Source of the DNA: Roseibium hamelinense
Lineage (GTDB): Bacteria; Pseudomonadota; Alphaproteobacteria; Rhizobiales; Stappiaceae
Reading direction: 5' to 3'
DNA: 64,000 nucleotides
Assembly: GCF_007830545.1 (NCBI RefSeq)
Contig: NZ_VLLF01000008.1
Span: forward strand, 1 to 64,000
Below the pieces are notes generated by a model. It searched no databases and was not told where the DNA came from. It saw nothing but the letters and a program-made list of their open reading frames with translations. Of the stretch, positions 42,262 to 52,663 are shown piece by piece. The translations under genes and the position numbers were made by a program. Positions within the stretch are counted from its first letter, which is position 1. Each line of letters begins with the position of its first letter.

Positions 42262-43212
42262 TTAAGCGGCCAGGCTTGTTGTTTGATCAACACCAAGCAT
42301 CAAGTTGAGGTTCTGAACGGCGGCGCCAGATGCGCCTTTGCCGAGATTGTCGTAGACAGCAATAATTACTGCTTGCGCGCGCGCATCATTGGCGAACACA
42401 TGAAGCCGCAAGGCATTCGTTCCGTTGAGGGCCTGGGGGTCCAGGTCTTCAGACCGCTCAAGCGGTTGAAGAGGCGCGACTTCTACGAACCCTGCCGGCA
42501 CCGATGCAAAATGCTGAGCAAGCGCCGCATGGATCTGCACGCCTGTCGGCACCCGGTCAAGCTGGCCCAGGTTGAGCGGCACCACCGTTAGCATGCCCTT
42601 GTAATAGTTTCCGACCGCCGGTGTGAACAAAGGCGTCGCGGCCAGCCGGCCATATTCGGTCATTTCCGGCAGGTGTTTGTGATTGAAGCCGAGACCGTAA
42701 GGCGCGAAAATGTTTGCGGCTCCGCTATTGGCCTCATATGCCGAAATCATACTCTTGCCGCCGCCCGAATAGCCGGAAATTCCGTGTACCGATACAGGGA
42801 GATCTCGGGGCAGCAGTTCAGCTGTGATCAACGGGCGCAAAGCGGCAATAACCCCATGCGGCCAGCAACCCGGATTGCTCACCCTTACAGCGCTTCGAAT
42901 GGCCTCAGCCTGGCCGGTATCCATTTCGGCAAACCCGTATGTCCAGTCTGGTGACACACGATGCGCCGAGGAAGCATCGATGATCCGTGTGCTTTCACCC
43001 TCAATAAGCGATGCGCTTTCTTTCGCCGCCTCATCCGGCAAACACAGAATTGCGATGTCGGCAGCGTTTAATATATCCGCTTTTGCAGAGCGGTCTTTCC
43101 TCAGGTTGTCTGGAATAGAGAGCAATTCAATATCACGGCGCGTGGCGAGGCGCTCACGGATTTGAAGACCCGTCGTTCCTGCTTCGCCATCAATGAACAC
43201 GCGCGCGGCCAT
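42262..43212 (-). CDS. argC: N-acetyl-gamma-glutamyl-phosphate reductase, type 2
   Basis: NADPH-dependent reductase of arginine synthesis. The 316-aa length and the start FIDGEAGTTGLQIRERLATR mark the type 2 group. The catalytic Cys is in RVSNPGCWPHGVIAALRPL, followed by SGYSGGGKSMISAYE and the conserved His in GLGFNHKHLPEM. ATG 43212 is chosen over an in-frame start at 43233. leuD follows after 33 bases. Confidence 0.95.
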   Translation of the reverse strand: MAARVFIDGEAGTTGLQIRERLATRRDIELLSIPDNLRKDRSAKADILNAADIAILCLPDEAAKESASLIEGESTRIIDASSAHRVSPDWTYGFAEMDTGQAEAIRSAVRVSNPGCWPHGVIAALRPLITAELLPRDLPVSVHGISGYSGGGKSMISAYEANSGAANIFAPYGLGFNHKHLPEMTEYGRLAATPLFTPAVGNYYKGMLTVVPLNLGQLDRVPTGVQIHAALAQHFASVPAGFVEVAPLQPLERSEDLDPQALNGTNALRLHVFANDARAQAVIIAVYDNLGKGASGAAVQNLNLMLGVDQTTSLAA

Positions 43213-43303
43213 GGTCCGCCCTCTTCCTCTCACAGAACCTCAAGTGACTAGCGTATTACACCCATCACCCCGCGATGTCACCGATCTTTAAGATGCTCGG
43301 AAC

Positions 43304-43870
43304 TCAACGAGCCATTGAGTGATACTCATCATTCGGCCTCATGTCCGTCGCAGCTGCTACGCGATTGGTCATGTTGAAGAAGGCCGCGACTGATGCGATG
43401 TCCCAAATATCCCGATCCGAAAAACCTTCCTTTCGAAGAGCCTCCCGGTCCTTTTCGAGGATCTCGGCGGGGCGTTCGGTCAGCTTGACGGCAAAGTCCA
43501 GCATGGTTCGTTGGCGGGCACAGAGTTCGGCGACACGGTAGTTCATTACCATCAACTCGCCAAGCGCGGGTTCTCCCGACAATTGCCGGACCGCAGCTCC
43601 ATGTGCGGTCAAACAATAGAAGCAGCGGTTTACCGAGGAAACCGCTACTGCAATCATTTCTCGTTCAAGTTTGGAAAGACCACTTTCGGCGAGCATCAGG
43701 TCGTTGTACATGTCCGTAAACGCCCGCAGCTTCGTTTCATCGAAAGAGTAAGCCTGGAGCACGTTTGGCACGAGGCCGAGCTTCTCCTTACAAAGGTCAA
43801 AATATGCCTGTGTCTTCTCACTCAAGGGCTCGGTTCGATCGATCTTCAATGCTGTTGGAGACTGGTCCAC
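43304..43870 (-). CDS. Peroxidase-related enzyme (AhpD/carboxymuconolactone decarboxylase-like)
   Basis: A 188-aa all-helical protein of the AhpD-like superfamily. The redox motif is SVNRCFYCLTAHGAAVRQL with CxxC and the following His, and AVSSVNRCFYC with SDRDIWDIASVAAFFNMTNR is typical of the uncharacterised peroxidase-related group. The start is GTG 43870, with AGGAGG 6 bases before it; an ATG at 43915 precedes this ribosome-binding site and is unlikely. It is divergent from NAD-GDH, 95 bases away. It may act in peroxide or alkyl-hydroperoxide defence; the partner is unknown. Confidence 0.85.
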   Translation of the reverse strand: MDQSPTALKIDRTEPLSEKTQAYFDLCKEKLGLVPNVLQAYSFDETKLRAFTDMYNDLMLAESGLSKLEREMIAVAVSSVNRCFYCLTAHGAAVRQLSGEPALGELMVMNYRVAELCARQRTMLDFAVKLTERPAEILEKDREALRKEGFSDRDIWDIASVAAFFNMTNRVAAATDMRPNDEYHSMAR

Positions 43871-43965
43871 CGTTATCCTCCTATTATAAAAGTCGCTTTT
43901 ATTTCTTCTGATCATAACACCTAAAAAGCGTCCATCAGGGCACCATAAAATTTAAGGGGGCGGAA

Positions 43966-46900
43966 ATGCCGGATAAGCGGGAAGCTGAAAAAAACGCACT
44001 GATTTCCCAGGCTATTTCACTACTTCCGGACCAAGATGGTCCATTGCCTGAATTCACCAAGGCCTTCTATGCCCGCGGAGCTGCAGAAGACCTGGTAACC
44101 TATACCGCCGAAGATCTCGCCGGATATGCAAAGCTTGCCTGGGAAGACTTTCAGAACCACGAACTCGGCACACACAGGGTCAGCATCTCCAACCCGTCCT
44201 TGAAAGTCAAAGGCGGGACGGATCCAGAAATCACTGTCGTCGAGATCGTCAACGACAACATGCCGTTTTTGGTCGATTCGGTCATGGACGAACTCCAAGA
44301 CAGCCGCTTGGACGTTCGCCTAGTGCTGCATCCGGTGTTCGTGGTCGAACGGGATGCAAACGGAACACTGACATCGGCTATGGGACACAAACGGCCGCCA
44401 AAACGCAGTGACCGGCAAGAAAGCCTTATTCACATTCATGTTGCCCGGCTTGAAAGCGCCGAGGAACGGGATGCGCTGAAAGGGCGTCTTGATAGCGTTT
44501 TGAGTGATGTCCGCGCAACCGTCGTCGATTTCAAGCCAATGCAAGAACGGCTCGCGGACGCAATCAGCACTTACAAGTTCAAGACAACTCAGTTTGAAGG
44601 CAACAACGACGAGCTCTGGGAAGCGATCCATTTTCTGGAATGGATGGCAAACGACAATTTCATCTTCCTCGGCATGCGCGAATACAAATTCGACGGAAGT
44701 GTCGAAGAAGGTGAATTGTCACCCTATGAAGGGACCGGCCTCGGCCTGCTTGCCGATCCTGAAGTGCGGGTTCTCCGCCGGGGGTCTGAGTTTGTGCAGA
44801 TCACGCCGGAAATTCGGGAATTTCTGATGAAACCCGAACCTCTGATCATCGCCAAGGCGAATGTCAAAAGCCGGGTGCACCGCCGGGTCCACATGGAATA
44901 TGTCGGCGCAAAGATTTATGACGATGATGGAAAAATGATTGGCGAGCTGCGCATCGTCGGTTTGTTTGCTTCCACTGCCTACACGGAGCCGACAAGCACG
45001 ATTCCGTTTATAAGGCGCAAGGTTGCAAGTGTGTTGGCACGGGCTGGATACGATCCGGAAAGTCATTCTGGGCGCGCCCTGACCAATGTCATGGAAAGCT
45101 TTCCTCGTGACGAACTGTTTCAGATCGACAAGGACAGCCTCTATGAATTCGCCTTGGCCATTCTCCAGCTGGATGAGCGACCGCGGATCCGGGTGCTGGC
45201 ACGTGCTGACAAGTTCGACCGCTATGTCTCCATTTTGTGTTTTGTTCCGAAAGACCGCTACACGACCGAGGTGCGTCTCAATATTGGAACGTATCTGGCA
45301 TCGGCCTATGATGGACGGCTTTCTGCCTGGTATGTGACCTATCTCGAAGCGCCACTCGCGCGTGTTCACTTCATCATCGGGCGCGACACGGGTAAAACCC
45401 CATCTCCAGATCAAGAAGAGCTTGAAAAAGCGGTTTCCGAGATGGTCCGCACATGGCCGGACAGCCTGCGCGATGCACTCAAAGCCCGGTATGCACCAGC
45501 TGCAGCACACAAGCTCAGTGAGCGCTATGCGCTTGCATTTCACGGCGGATACAAAGAAGTCTACAACGCCGAAACGGCGCTTTCCGACGTTGGCAAAATC
45601 GAGACGCTTTCCGAAACTCGGCAAACGGCAATAACCTTCTTCAGAGCGCCCGGCGCGAAAGACACGCGGCTTTCGCTAAAAGTGTATCACCGGAATGCGC
45701 CAATTCCTCTGTCAGCGCGTGTACCCATGCTTGAAAACATGGGTTTCCGGGTGATTAACGAGCGGACATACAGGGTCACTCCTACAGATAGGCCCATGGC
45801 GTATTTGCATGAAATGACGCTGGAAGCGCGCAATAGCAGCGAAATTCACTTCACTTCCAGCCTGAAAGAACGCCTAGAAGGCCTCTATATGGCGATCTGG
45901 TTGGGACGGGCGGAAAACGACGGTTACAACAGTCTGGTTCTGACGGCTGATCTTGCTTGGCGGGACATTGCACTTGTCAGATCCTTGTCTAAGTATCTGC
46001 GTCAGGCTGGCATCCGCTTTTCCGAAGACTATATGTGGACGACGCTCAACAACTATCCGTCCGTTGCAGCGAAACTGGTTGAATTGTTCCATGTGCGCTT
46101 CAACCCCGCTATGAGCGACCATGACAGGGAGCTTAGTACGGCCAGGCTTGAATCAGAAATCTCGCAAGCGCTTGAGGAAGTGAGCAGCCTGGACGACGAT
46201 CGCATCCTCAGACGTTTCCAAAACACAATTGCTTCGATACTGCGGACCAATTTCTTTCAGCTGGATCCTAAGGGGCACCCGAAGCCGACGTTTTCGTTCA
46301 AGATCGAGTCGCGCAAGATCGAGGATCTGCCACAACCCCGGCCATTCCGCGAGATTTTCGTCTATAGCCCCCGGGTAGAGGGTGTTCATTTGCGGTTTGG
46401 CATGGTTGCCCGCGGAGGTCTGCGCTGGTCTGACCGGCCACAGGATTTCCGGACTGAAGTTCTCGGCCTCGTCAAGGCGCAGCAGGTCAAGAATGCGGTC
46501 ATCGTGCCGGTGGGCGCGAAAGGTGGTTTTGTGCCAAAGAAATTGCCAGACATGAGTGACCGGAACGCCTGGTTCCAGGAGGGCACTGAAAGCTATAAGA
46601 TCTTCATCAATGCGCTTTTGGATGTCACCGACAACCTTGGCGATGATGGTGTGATTCCGCCGCAAAACGTTCAGCGCTACGATGCGGACGATCCCTACTT
46701 GGTTGTTGCTGCGGATAAGGGAACAGCGACGTTCTCCGACACAGCGAACGATATTTCCGAGGGACGCGACTTCTGGCTCGGAGATGCTTTTGCCTCCGGC
46801 GGATCTGCGGGTTACGACCACAAAAAGATGGGCATTACCGCCCGCGGCGCCTGGGAGGCGGTCAAACGCCACTTCCGGGAAGACAACCGCGATATCCAAA

Positions 46901-48777
46901 CCCAGCCGTTCACCGCAGCAGGCGTTGGAGACATGTCCGGAGACGTGTTCGGCAACGGCATGCTGCTTTCAAAAGCCACCAAACTTGTCGCTGCATTCGA
47001 CCACCGGGACATCTTCATTGATCCTGATCCAAATCCGCAAACCACGTGGGAAGAGCGCAAGCGCCTGTTCGACATGGGGCGGTCGTCGTGGAAAGACTAC
47101 AACACAAGCCTATTGTCGAAAGGCGGCGGAATATTCTCCCGCCAAGCCAAGTCGATTGCTCTGACGCCAGAAATCCAAAATCTCTTAGGCATTTCCCGCA
47201 ATACAGCGACACCGCAAGAGGTCATGATTGCCATCTTGAAGATGGATGTTGACCTGCTGTGGTTCGGTGGAATCGGCACCTATATTCGCGCGACTTCAGA
47301 GACGGATGCCGATGCCGGCGACCGCGCAAATGATGCTATCCGGATTACCGCACCGGAAGTTGGCGCGAAAGTCATCGGCGAGGGTGCCAACCTTGGTCTG
47401 ACCCAACTAGCCCGGATCGAATTCAATAAAAAGGGCGGACGCTGCAACTCGGATGCGATCGACAATTCCGCAGGGGTCAACTCTTCCGATATGGAGGTGA
47501 ATATCAAGATCGCGCTTGGTGCGGCGGTCAAGGCTGGCAAGCTCACCACAGAAAGCCGCAATGTATTGCTAGCGGAAATGACCGATGAAGTGGCGGATCT
47601 TGTTCTTCGCAACAATTATCTCCAAACACTGTCTATCTCAATGACCGAGCGGCGTGGGATGGAAGATCTCGGCTATCAAATCCGCATGATGCGCTTGCTG
47701 GAGCAGGTGGGCATGCTGGACCGCCAAGTAGAACAGCTTCCAGGCGAAGCCGAATTGTCAGAAATGCAGAAATCGGGTCAGACACTGACACGGGCGGAAC
47801 TCGGCGTTCTTCTCGCCTACGCGAAAATCACGCTCTATGACCGGCTTCTGGAAAGTACGGTTCCGGACGATGCCTACCTGGCTCGGGAGCTGTTCCGGTA
47901 TTTTCCGGACCAGATGGCCGCTACCTACCATGATGAAATCAACGAGCACCGGTTGCGGCGCGAAATCATTGCAACGATGCTCGCAAATTCAATCATCAAC
48001 CGGGGCGGAGCAACGTTCCTGACACGGCTGATGGACCAGACCGGCGCTACAGCGCCTGACATTGCACAAAGCTTTGTTGCTGTAAGAAACAGCTTCGACC
48101 TGACAGAACTGAACGCGGAAATCGATCTGCTTGACACCAAAATCGACGGTCAACTTCAACTCGAGCTTTATTCCGCAGTACAAGACCTTCTTTTGACGCA
48201 GGTCGTTTGGTTCAAGAGAAACGTTTCCTTCGCCGACGGTATCGCCAGTGTTGTCGAGAGATTTGGTGACGGCGTCGACGCATTGCGTCCGCGTTTGCCC
48301 TCAATCTTGAAGGAGGATCAGGCCGCAGCTTTGAGTGCGACCAGAGCACAATTTGTTGACAATGGTGTTCCAGAAGCTCTGGCACAACGTATCGCCTGGC
48401 TCCCCGCAGAAGCTGCCATTCCTGATATCGTCCTGGTGGCCGAGGAAACAAAAGCGGATCTGGAAACGGTAGCTGCGGCCTACTTCGAAGTCGCTGCATT
48501 CTTTCGTATCGGCTCTATGGACGCGATGGCCCGCGATCTGAAAATCAGAGACTACTACGACGGACTAGCCCTAGACAGGGCTCGCTCAATACTGGCCTCG
48601 GCGCATCGCGATCTGACCTGCCAGGGCATTGCGAACGGTTCGTTTGAAACATGGTTGTCGTCGCACGAACGTGCGGTCGACCGCACCCGGCGGACTGTTA
48701 ACGAGATCCTGGATGGCGACCTGAGCGTTTCGAAATTTTCCGTAGCCGCAAATCTTTTGTCCGAGATTACACGCTGA
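43966..48777 (+). CDS. gdhB: NAD-specific glutamate dehydrogenase, 180-kDa class
   Basis: Large catabolic enzyme that deaminates glutamate to 2-oxoglutarate with NAD+. The 1603-aa length is that of the GDH-180 class, with a long regulatory N-terminal region (ACT-like segments, for example VEIVNDNMPFLVDSVMDEL), the catalytic core with RGGLRWSDRPQDFRTEVLGL and KGGFVPKKLP, the NAD-binding part around GDMSGDVFGNGML and ADLGLTQLARIEF-like NLGLTQLARIEF, and a C-terminal helical region. GGGGCGGA precedes the ATG. A terminator follows the stop. Monocistronic; its regulation is not apparent. Confidence 0.96.
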   Translation: MPDKREAEKNALISQAISLLPDQDGPLPEFTKAFYARGAAEDLVTYTAEDLAGYAKLAWEDFQNHELGTHRVSISNPSLKVKGGTDPEITVVEIVNDNMPFLVDSVMDELQDSRLDVRLVLHPVFVVERDANGTLTSAMGHKRPPKRSDRQESLIHIHVARLESAEERDALKGRLDSVLSDVRATVVDFKPMQERLADAISTYKFKTTQFEGNNDELWEAIHFLEWMANDNFIFLGMREYKFDGSVEEGELSPYEGTGLGLLADPEVRVLRRGSEFVQITPEIREFLMKPEPLIIAKANVKSRVHRRVHMEYVGAKIYDDDGKMIGELRIVGLFASTAYTEPTSTIPFIRRKVASVLARAGYDPESHSGRALTNVMESFPRDELFQIDKDSLYEFALAILQLDERPRIRVLARADKFDRYVSILCFVPKDRYTTEVRLNIGTYLASAYDGRLSAWYVTYLEAPLARVHFIIGRDTGKTPSPDQEELEKAVSEMVRTWPDSLRDALKARYAPAAAHKLSERYALAFHGGYKEVYNAETALSDVGKIETLSETRQTAITFFRAPGAKDTRLSLKVYHRNAPIPLSARVPMLENMGFRVINERTYRVTPTDRPMAYLHEMTLEARNSSEIHFTSSLKERLEGLYMAIWLGRAENDGYNSLVLTADLAWRDIALVRSLSKYLRQAGIRFSEDYMWTTLNNYPSVAAKLVELFHVRFNPAMSDHDRELSTARLESEISQALEEVSSLDDDRILRRFQNTIASILRTNFFQLDPKGHPKPTFSFKIESRKIEDLPQPRPFREIFVYSPRVEGVHLRFGMVARGGLRWSDRPQDFRTEVLGLVKAQQVKNAVIVPVGAKGGFVPKKLPDMSDRNAWFQEGTESYKIFINALLDVTDNLGDDGVIPPQNVQRYDADDPYLVVAADKGTATFSDTANDISEGRDFWLGDAFASGGSAGYDHKKMGITARGAWEAVKRHFREDNRDIQTQPFTAAGVGDMSGDVFGNGMLLSKATKLVAAFDHRDIFIDPDPNPQTTWEERKRLFDMGRSSWKDYNTSLLSKGGGIFSRQAKSIALTPEIQNLLGISRNTATPQEVMIAILKMDVDLLWFGGIGTYIRATSETDADAGDRANDAIRITAPEVGAKVIGEGANLGLTQLARIEFNKKGGRCNSDAIDNSAGVNSSDMEVNIKIALGAAVKAGKLTTESRNVLLAEMTDEVADLVLRNNYLQTLSISMTERRGMEDLGYQIRMMRLLEQVGMLDRQVEQLPGEAELSEMQKSGQTLTRAELGVLLAYAKITLYDRLLESTVPDDAYLARELFRYFPDQMAATYHDEINEHRLRREIIATMLANSIINRGGATFLTRLMDQTGATAPDIAQSFVAVRNSFDLTELNAEIDLLDTKIDGQLQLELYSAVQDLLLTQVVWFKRNVSFADGIASVVERFGDGVDALRPRLPSILKEDQAAALSATRAQFVDNGVPEALAQRIAWLPAEAAIPDIVLVAEETKADLETVAAAYFEVAAFFRIGSMDAMARDLKIRDYYDGLALDRARSILASAHRDLTCQGIANGSFETWLSSHERAVDRTRRTVNEILDGDLSVSKFSVAANLLSEITR

Positions 48778-48802
48778 ACGGATCAGCGCAACAGCAAGCA
48801 AC

Positions 48803-48833
48803 AAGGCTGGCAGCCTCAGCCGCCAGCCTTTTT
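48803..48833 (+). terminator. Intrinsic terminator of the glutamate dehydrogenase gene
   Basis: AAGGCTGGC (48803-48811) pairs with GCCAGCCTT (48822-48830) over a 10-base loop and runs into TTTTT. Confidence 0.85.
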
Positions 48834-48852
48834 AGCGGCAGGGAACCCGCAC

Positions 48853-50238
48853 ATGCAGCAGTCCAAGCACTCTTCAGCAGCCTACCCGCCAAAATCTGCA
48901 GCGGTGGCGTGGGCTCTATTCGATTGGGCGGCGCAACCATTTTTTACTCTCATCACAACATTTGTGTTTGCGCCCTATTTTGCGTCGGCCTTGGCCAGCA
49001 CACCGGCAAAAGGGCAGGAGCTCTGGGGTTTTGCGACGGCAGCAGCCGGCTTGGCGATCGCATTGTTTGCCCCAATACTAGGGTCGATCGCTGATGCGAG
49101 CGGGCGCCGGAAACCCTGGATTGTTGCGTGTTCACTGCCTTTCGTCGGAGCCTGCTGGGCCCTTTGGTACGCCGCGCCTGGAAATGAACATGCGGTTATT
49201 ACAGCGCTTGTCTGCTTCGCGGTTGCAGCGGTCGCGATTGAGATCGCAACGGTCTTCAACAATGCAATGATGCCGACCTTGGTTCCGCCGCAACAGATTG
49301 GCCGCCTATCTAGTTTTGGCTGGGCTGCAGGCTATGTAAGCGGTCTTGTCTGTTTGATCATAGCGCTTGGTTTTATGGCCGCGAACCCGGAGAGCGGGAA
49401 GACGTTGCTTGGCCTCTCTCCCCTCTTCGGCCTTGATGCCGGAGCAATGGAAGGGGATCGGGCGACGGGACCCTTTTCGGCGATATGGTACCTCGTTTTC
49501 GTTCTTCCGCTTCTCTTCTTCGTGCCGGATGGAAAACGTAAGTCAAAGATTGGTCCGGCGATGAAGCAGGGCTTGCTTGATCTGAAAGACAGCTTCGCTC
49601 AGGTTCGAAACCATAGAAATGTTCTTCTGTTTCTCATTGCCAACATGACGTACAAGGACGGCCTTGTAGCCTTGTTCGCATTCGGCGGGATTTATTCCGC
49701 GGGACAATTGGGCTGGAGCTCCATCGAAATTGGGAGTTTCGGCATAATCCTGACAATTACTGGAACATTCGGGCTCTTGATCAGTGGGCCCGCAGATGAC
49801 CGTTTCGGGCCTAAAATAGTCCTTCTCATCTCGCTGTTTGTTTTGATGGTCTGCGGACTTGGTATGATCTCAGTAGACCGGACAACGGTTTTCTTTGTGT
49901 TTGAAACAGCGCCTGCGCCGGAGGGCGCTCTTTTTGCTTCTCTGCCTGAGCAAGTTTTCATCGGACTTGGTGCGGTCATAGGCGCCGTGTCCGGTCCCCT
50001 GCAATCCTCTTCGCGGAGTTTGCTTGTGCGGCTCGCGCCGAAAGATCACATGACCCAGTTTTTCGGCCTTCTTGCTCTTTCAGGCAAGGTTACAAGTTTC
50101 CTTGCCCCGCTGGCTGTCGGTCTGATGACCTATTTAACAAACAACCAGGCTGCAGGAATGTCTGTAATCCTCGTATTTTTTGCCGTTGGGACAGCTTTGC
50201 TTTTTGCGGTTGATGATACGAGGAACGCCGGGTCCTAA
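48853..50238 (+). CDS. MFS transporter of the UMF1 (Atg22-like) family
   Basis: A 461-aa integral membrane protein with about 12 helices. The opening VAWALFDWAAQPFFTLITTF and the loop ADASGRRKPWIVACSLPF, with NNAMMPTLVPPQQIGRLSSFG and GWAAGYVSGL, are hallmarks of the UMF1/Atg22-like group of the major facilitator superfamily. Eukaryotic Atg22 exports amino acids from the vacuole; bacterial substrates are unknown. It begins 19 bases after the GDH terminator and converges with the chemoreceptor gene. Confidence 0.85.
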   Translation: MQQSKHSSAAYPPKSAAVAWALFDWAAQPFFTLITTFVFAPYFASALASTPAKGQELWGFATAAAGLAIALFAPILGSIADASGRRKPWIVACSLPFVGACWALWYAAPGNEHAVITALVCFAVAAVAIEIATVFNNAMMPTLVPPQQIGRLSSFGWAAGYVSGLVCLIIALGFMAANPESGKTLLGLSPLFGLDAGAMEGDRATGPFSAIWYLVFVLPLLFFVPDGKRKSKIGPAMKQGLLDLKDSFAQVRNHRNVLLFLIANMTYKDGLVALFAFGGIYSAGQLGWSSIEIGSFGIILTITGTFGLLISGPADDRFGPKIVLLISLFVLMVCGLGMISVDRTTVFFVFETAPAPEGALFASLPEQVFIGLGAVIGAVSGPLQSSSRSLLVRLAPKDHMTQFFGLLALSGKVTSFLAPLAVGLMTYLTNNQAAGMSVILVFFAVGTALLFAVDDTRNAGS

Positions 50239-50248
50239 AGCCCGGCGT
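50225..50248. terminator. Hairpin between transporter and chemoreceptor genes
   Basis: ACGCCGGG (50225-50232) pairs with CCCGGCGT (50241-50248) around the transporter stop codon. It lacks a strong T tract on either side, so termination may be weak. Confidence 0.45.
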
Positions 50249-50291
50249 CACTCAATTTGCAAATCGTAACGTTCCTAATTGTTCAGATGAC

Positions 50292-52403
50292 CTACGCAGC
50301 ATCGCGAACTGAATTCAGGAACCCTTCCACTTCGCTCTTCAACCGGTCTGCTTCATTTTGCAGGACATTTGCCGACGCGCTCACTTGCCGCGCAGCATTG
50401 CCGGTCTCATCCGCTGAAGCCGCAACCTTGACGATGTTCTGCGCAACTTCCTGAGTGCCATTTGAAGCTTCTTGAATGTTCCGCGCGATCTCTTCGGTCG
50501 CCATTCCTTGCTGTTCAACCGAGTTCTCGATGCTTGAAGAAATCTCGTTCATTTTTTCAATGGTTTCCGAAATGCCGCGGATCGCCTCAACGGCACCGGC
50601 AGTTTCGGTTTGAACGGATTGAATTTGTGTCGAAATTTCCTCGGTCGCTTTAGCGGTCTGGTTTGCAAGCTCCTTCACCTCTGCCGCGACCACCGCAAAC
50701 CCTTTGCCTGCTTCGCCTGCACGCGCAGCCTCAATCGTGGCATTCAGCGCGAGAAGGTTGGTTTGCTCAGCAATATCTGTAATCAACTTGACCACTTCGC
50801 TGATACGGTTCGCGGCCGCCGCAAGCCCTTCGATCTTGACGTTCGTGTTTTGCGCCTGATCGACGGCATGACCGGCGATTTCGGTCGATTGCGTCATTTG
50901 CCGCTCGATTTCCTTTACGGAGGCCATCAGCTCCTCCGCAGCTGACGCAACCGTTTCAACATTGGAAGATGCTTCCTCGGAAGCAGCCGCAACCGCAGTA
51001 CTCTTGTCGCTCGTGTCATCCGCTCCCGACGTCAATGTCATAGAAGCAGTGTTCAAGTCTTGCACCTGCGCCATGACAGTTTGCGTCAGATGCGTGATCT
51101 GCTCGTCGAATGCCTGAGACAATTCGCGAATCCGCTGAGCTCTTGCAAGCTGCGCTTTTTGAGCCTCTTCTTGCTCATCGGCAAGGGTTTCGGCTTGCTG
51201 TGCTTTGTCGCGGAACACTTCAAGAGCCTTGCTAATCTCGCCGATTTCATCGTGGCGCTCTGTGTCCTGGATCTCAGTGTCGTACTGGCGATCAATCAGC
51301 GCCTGAATGCTGCGGACTGCCCGCTCCAGCGGTCTGCGAACGACCGCGTTCCCCACACTGTAAATCGACAGTGCAACCACAATAAGCAGCACGACACCCA
51401 CGCCGACAACCATCGTCAAAATGTTGTTTGACGCAGCGCTTAACGTGCTCAGTGGGACATTTACAATAACCGCCATTCTTGCGTCCGTGCCGTCGACACG
51501 AACAGGCGTTACAATGCGCTGCACATCGCTTCCCAAGGTCGCTGAATAACCAGTGAATTCATAAGGTTCGCCATTTTTCACGGCGGCCAACAGAGCATCT
51601 TGATGCTGAAGATCTGACCCAGAATGTGCTTCTGCCCATGCTTTGCCCAGTACAGCCGGATCAGTATGCGCAATCCAGACGCCATTTTGCGAAAGCAGAT
51701 GAACTGTACCGGTCTCAAGCGGTTTTTGTTCCGCGAGAACGTCCGACAAGGGGGTCAGAAGAATATCACCGCCAGCCACACCTATGACCTTGCTTCCGTC
51801 GCGAATGGGGATGCTGAACGAAACTCCAGTCACGGTTTTGCCGTCGGCTTCCCAGCTATACGGCTCGGTTATGAAGTCCTTCCCGGAGACGTAAGCGCCA
51901 TTGAACCACAAATTGTCCGCGGCATTCATGTCGCCAACAACAAGTGCCTCGATTGACCGGTAGGCCAGGGACCCGTCGGCCTTTTTGAAGTAATATGGCT
52001 GCCACTCACCGTCTTCTGCCCAGGTTTCATTCCCGGCGAATTCTGCATCCTTGCCATCCAATTGATCGTCGACGACCGCACCCCAGGCGCCGGACAGATC
52101 CGGATTCTGCCGGGCTACATTTTCAACAATGGCCTTCCAAGCTTCGCGATCGTTGGCACCGGCATTCTTAAGTCCGGACAATGCATATGCGAGCGTTTGA
52201 GCAGACTTTAGCCCTTTTTCCAAACCCCGCTGAACGAACTCAGCCTGTTCGTGGGCAACCGTTTCAGCCTCTGACTGGGCTAGAGACCGTGTAATCTGAG
52301 AGGCTTGCCAGCCAATGAAACTGATACCAATGACAAGCGCAACAGTGAGAGTTGCTGCGCTAGCGGCCATCAGCTTCGTTGTGACTTTAGCTCTTTGAAA
52401 CAC
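50292..52403 (-). CDS. Methyl-accepting chemotaxis protein with Cache sensor domain
   Basis: A 703-aa transmembrane chemoreceptor. TM1 is near residues 10-32, the periplasmic sensor (about 35-330) is dCache-like ([40 protein letters not shown]), TM2 lies near 340 ([20 protein letters not shown]), then a HAMP domain and a cytoplasmic signalling hairpin with [22 protein letters not shown], the CheA/CheW-contact tip. Sequences around it provide methylation helices. dCache receptors often sense amino acids or organic acids, but the ligand cannot be read here. No che genes are linked. Confidence 0.93.
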   Translation of the reverse strand: MFQRAKVTTKLMAASAATLTVALVIGISFIGWQASQITRSLAQSEAETVAHEQAEFVQRGLEKGLKSAQTLAYALSGLKNAGANDREAWKAIVENVARQNPDLSGAWGAVVDDQLDGKDAEFAGNETWAEDGEWQPYYFKKADGSLAYRSIEALVVGDMNAADNLWFNGAYVSGKDFITEPYSWEADGKTVTGVSFSIPIRDGSKVIGVAGGDILLTPLSDVLAEQKPLETGTVHLLSQNGVWIAHTDPAVLGKAWAEAHSGSDLQHQDALLAAVKNGEPYEFTGYSATLGSDVQRIVTPVRVDGTDARMAVIVNVPLSTLSAASNNILTMVVGVGVVLLIVVALSIYSVGNAVVRRPLERAVRSIQALIDRQYDTEIQDTERHDEIGEISKALEVFRDKAQQAETLADEQEEAQKAQLARAQRIRELSQAFDEQITHLTQTVMAQVQDLNTASMTLTSGADDTSDKSTAVAAASEEASSNVETVASAAEELMASVKEIERQMTQSTEIAGHAVDQAQNTNVKIEGLAAAANRISEVVKLITDIAEQTNLLALNATIEAARAGEAGKGFAVVAAEVKELANQTAKATEEISTQIQSVQTETAGAVEAIRGISETIEKMNEISSSIENSVEQQGMATEEIARNIQEASNGTQEVAQNIVKVAASADETGNAARQVSASANVLQNEADRLKSEVEGFLNSVRDAA

Positions 52404-52607
52404 TGGTAAACTCCGCGAATAGCTGGTTTCGGCCTGCAGTTAAGGGCCCAAGCTTGTGCCAAGCTACCGGTGCCGAGTTAACAATACCTTCAAAATACGG
52501 AAGTTCATTTGGAACTACATATTCAATGCTTGAAAGTAGAGCCGACTTATTCGCCTGCTAAGCAGCGCTTCACAAGTCCATATCCAATGCAAAAATAAAC
52601 CAAAAGA

Positions 52608-52625
52608 TGTATTTTTAGAAATACA
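52608..52625. repeat. A+T-rich 18-bp inverted repeat between purH and the chemoreceptor gene
   Basis: TGTATTT (52608-52614) and AAATACA (52619-52625) flank TTAG. It lies 39 bases beyond the purH stop and 205 bases upstream of the chemoreceptor start, so it could be a regulator-binding site or a weak purH terminator. No T-run follows. Confidence 0.45.
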
Positions 52626-52663
52626 CCTCATGATTTGGCGCCCTGTTTTTGAGAACCCTCAAG

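Noticed and set aside
43883-43888. Perfect TATAAT on the minus strand before the peroxidase-related gene
   Set aside because: It lies so close to the GTG start that the transcript would lose the AGGAGG ribosome-binding site, and no -35 box fits.
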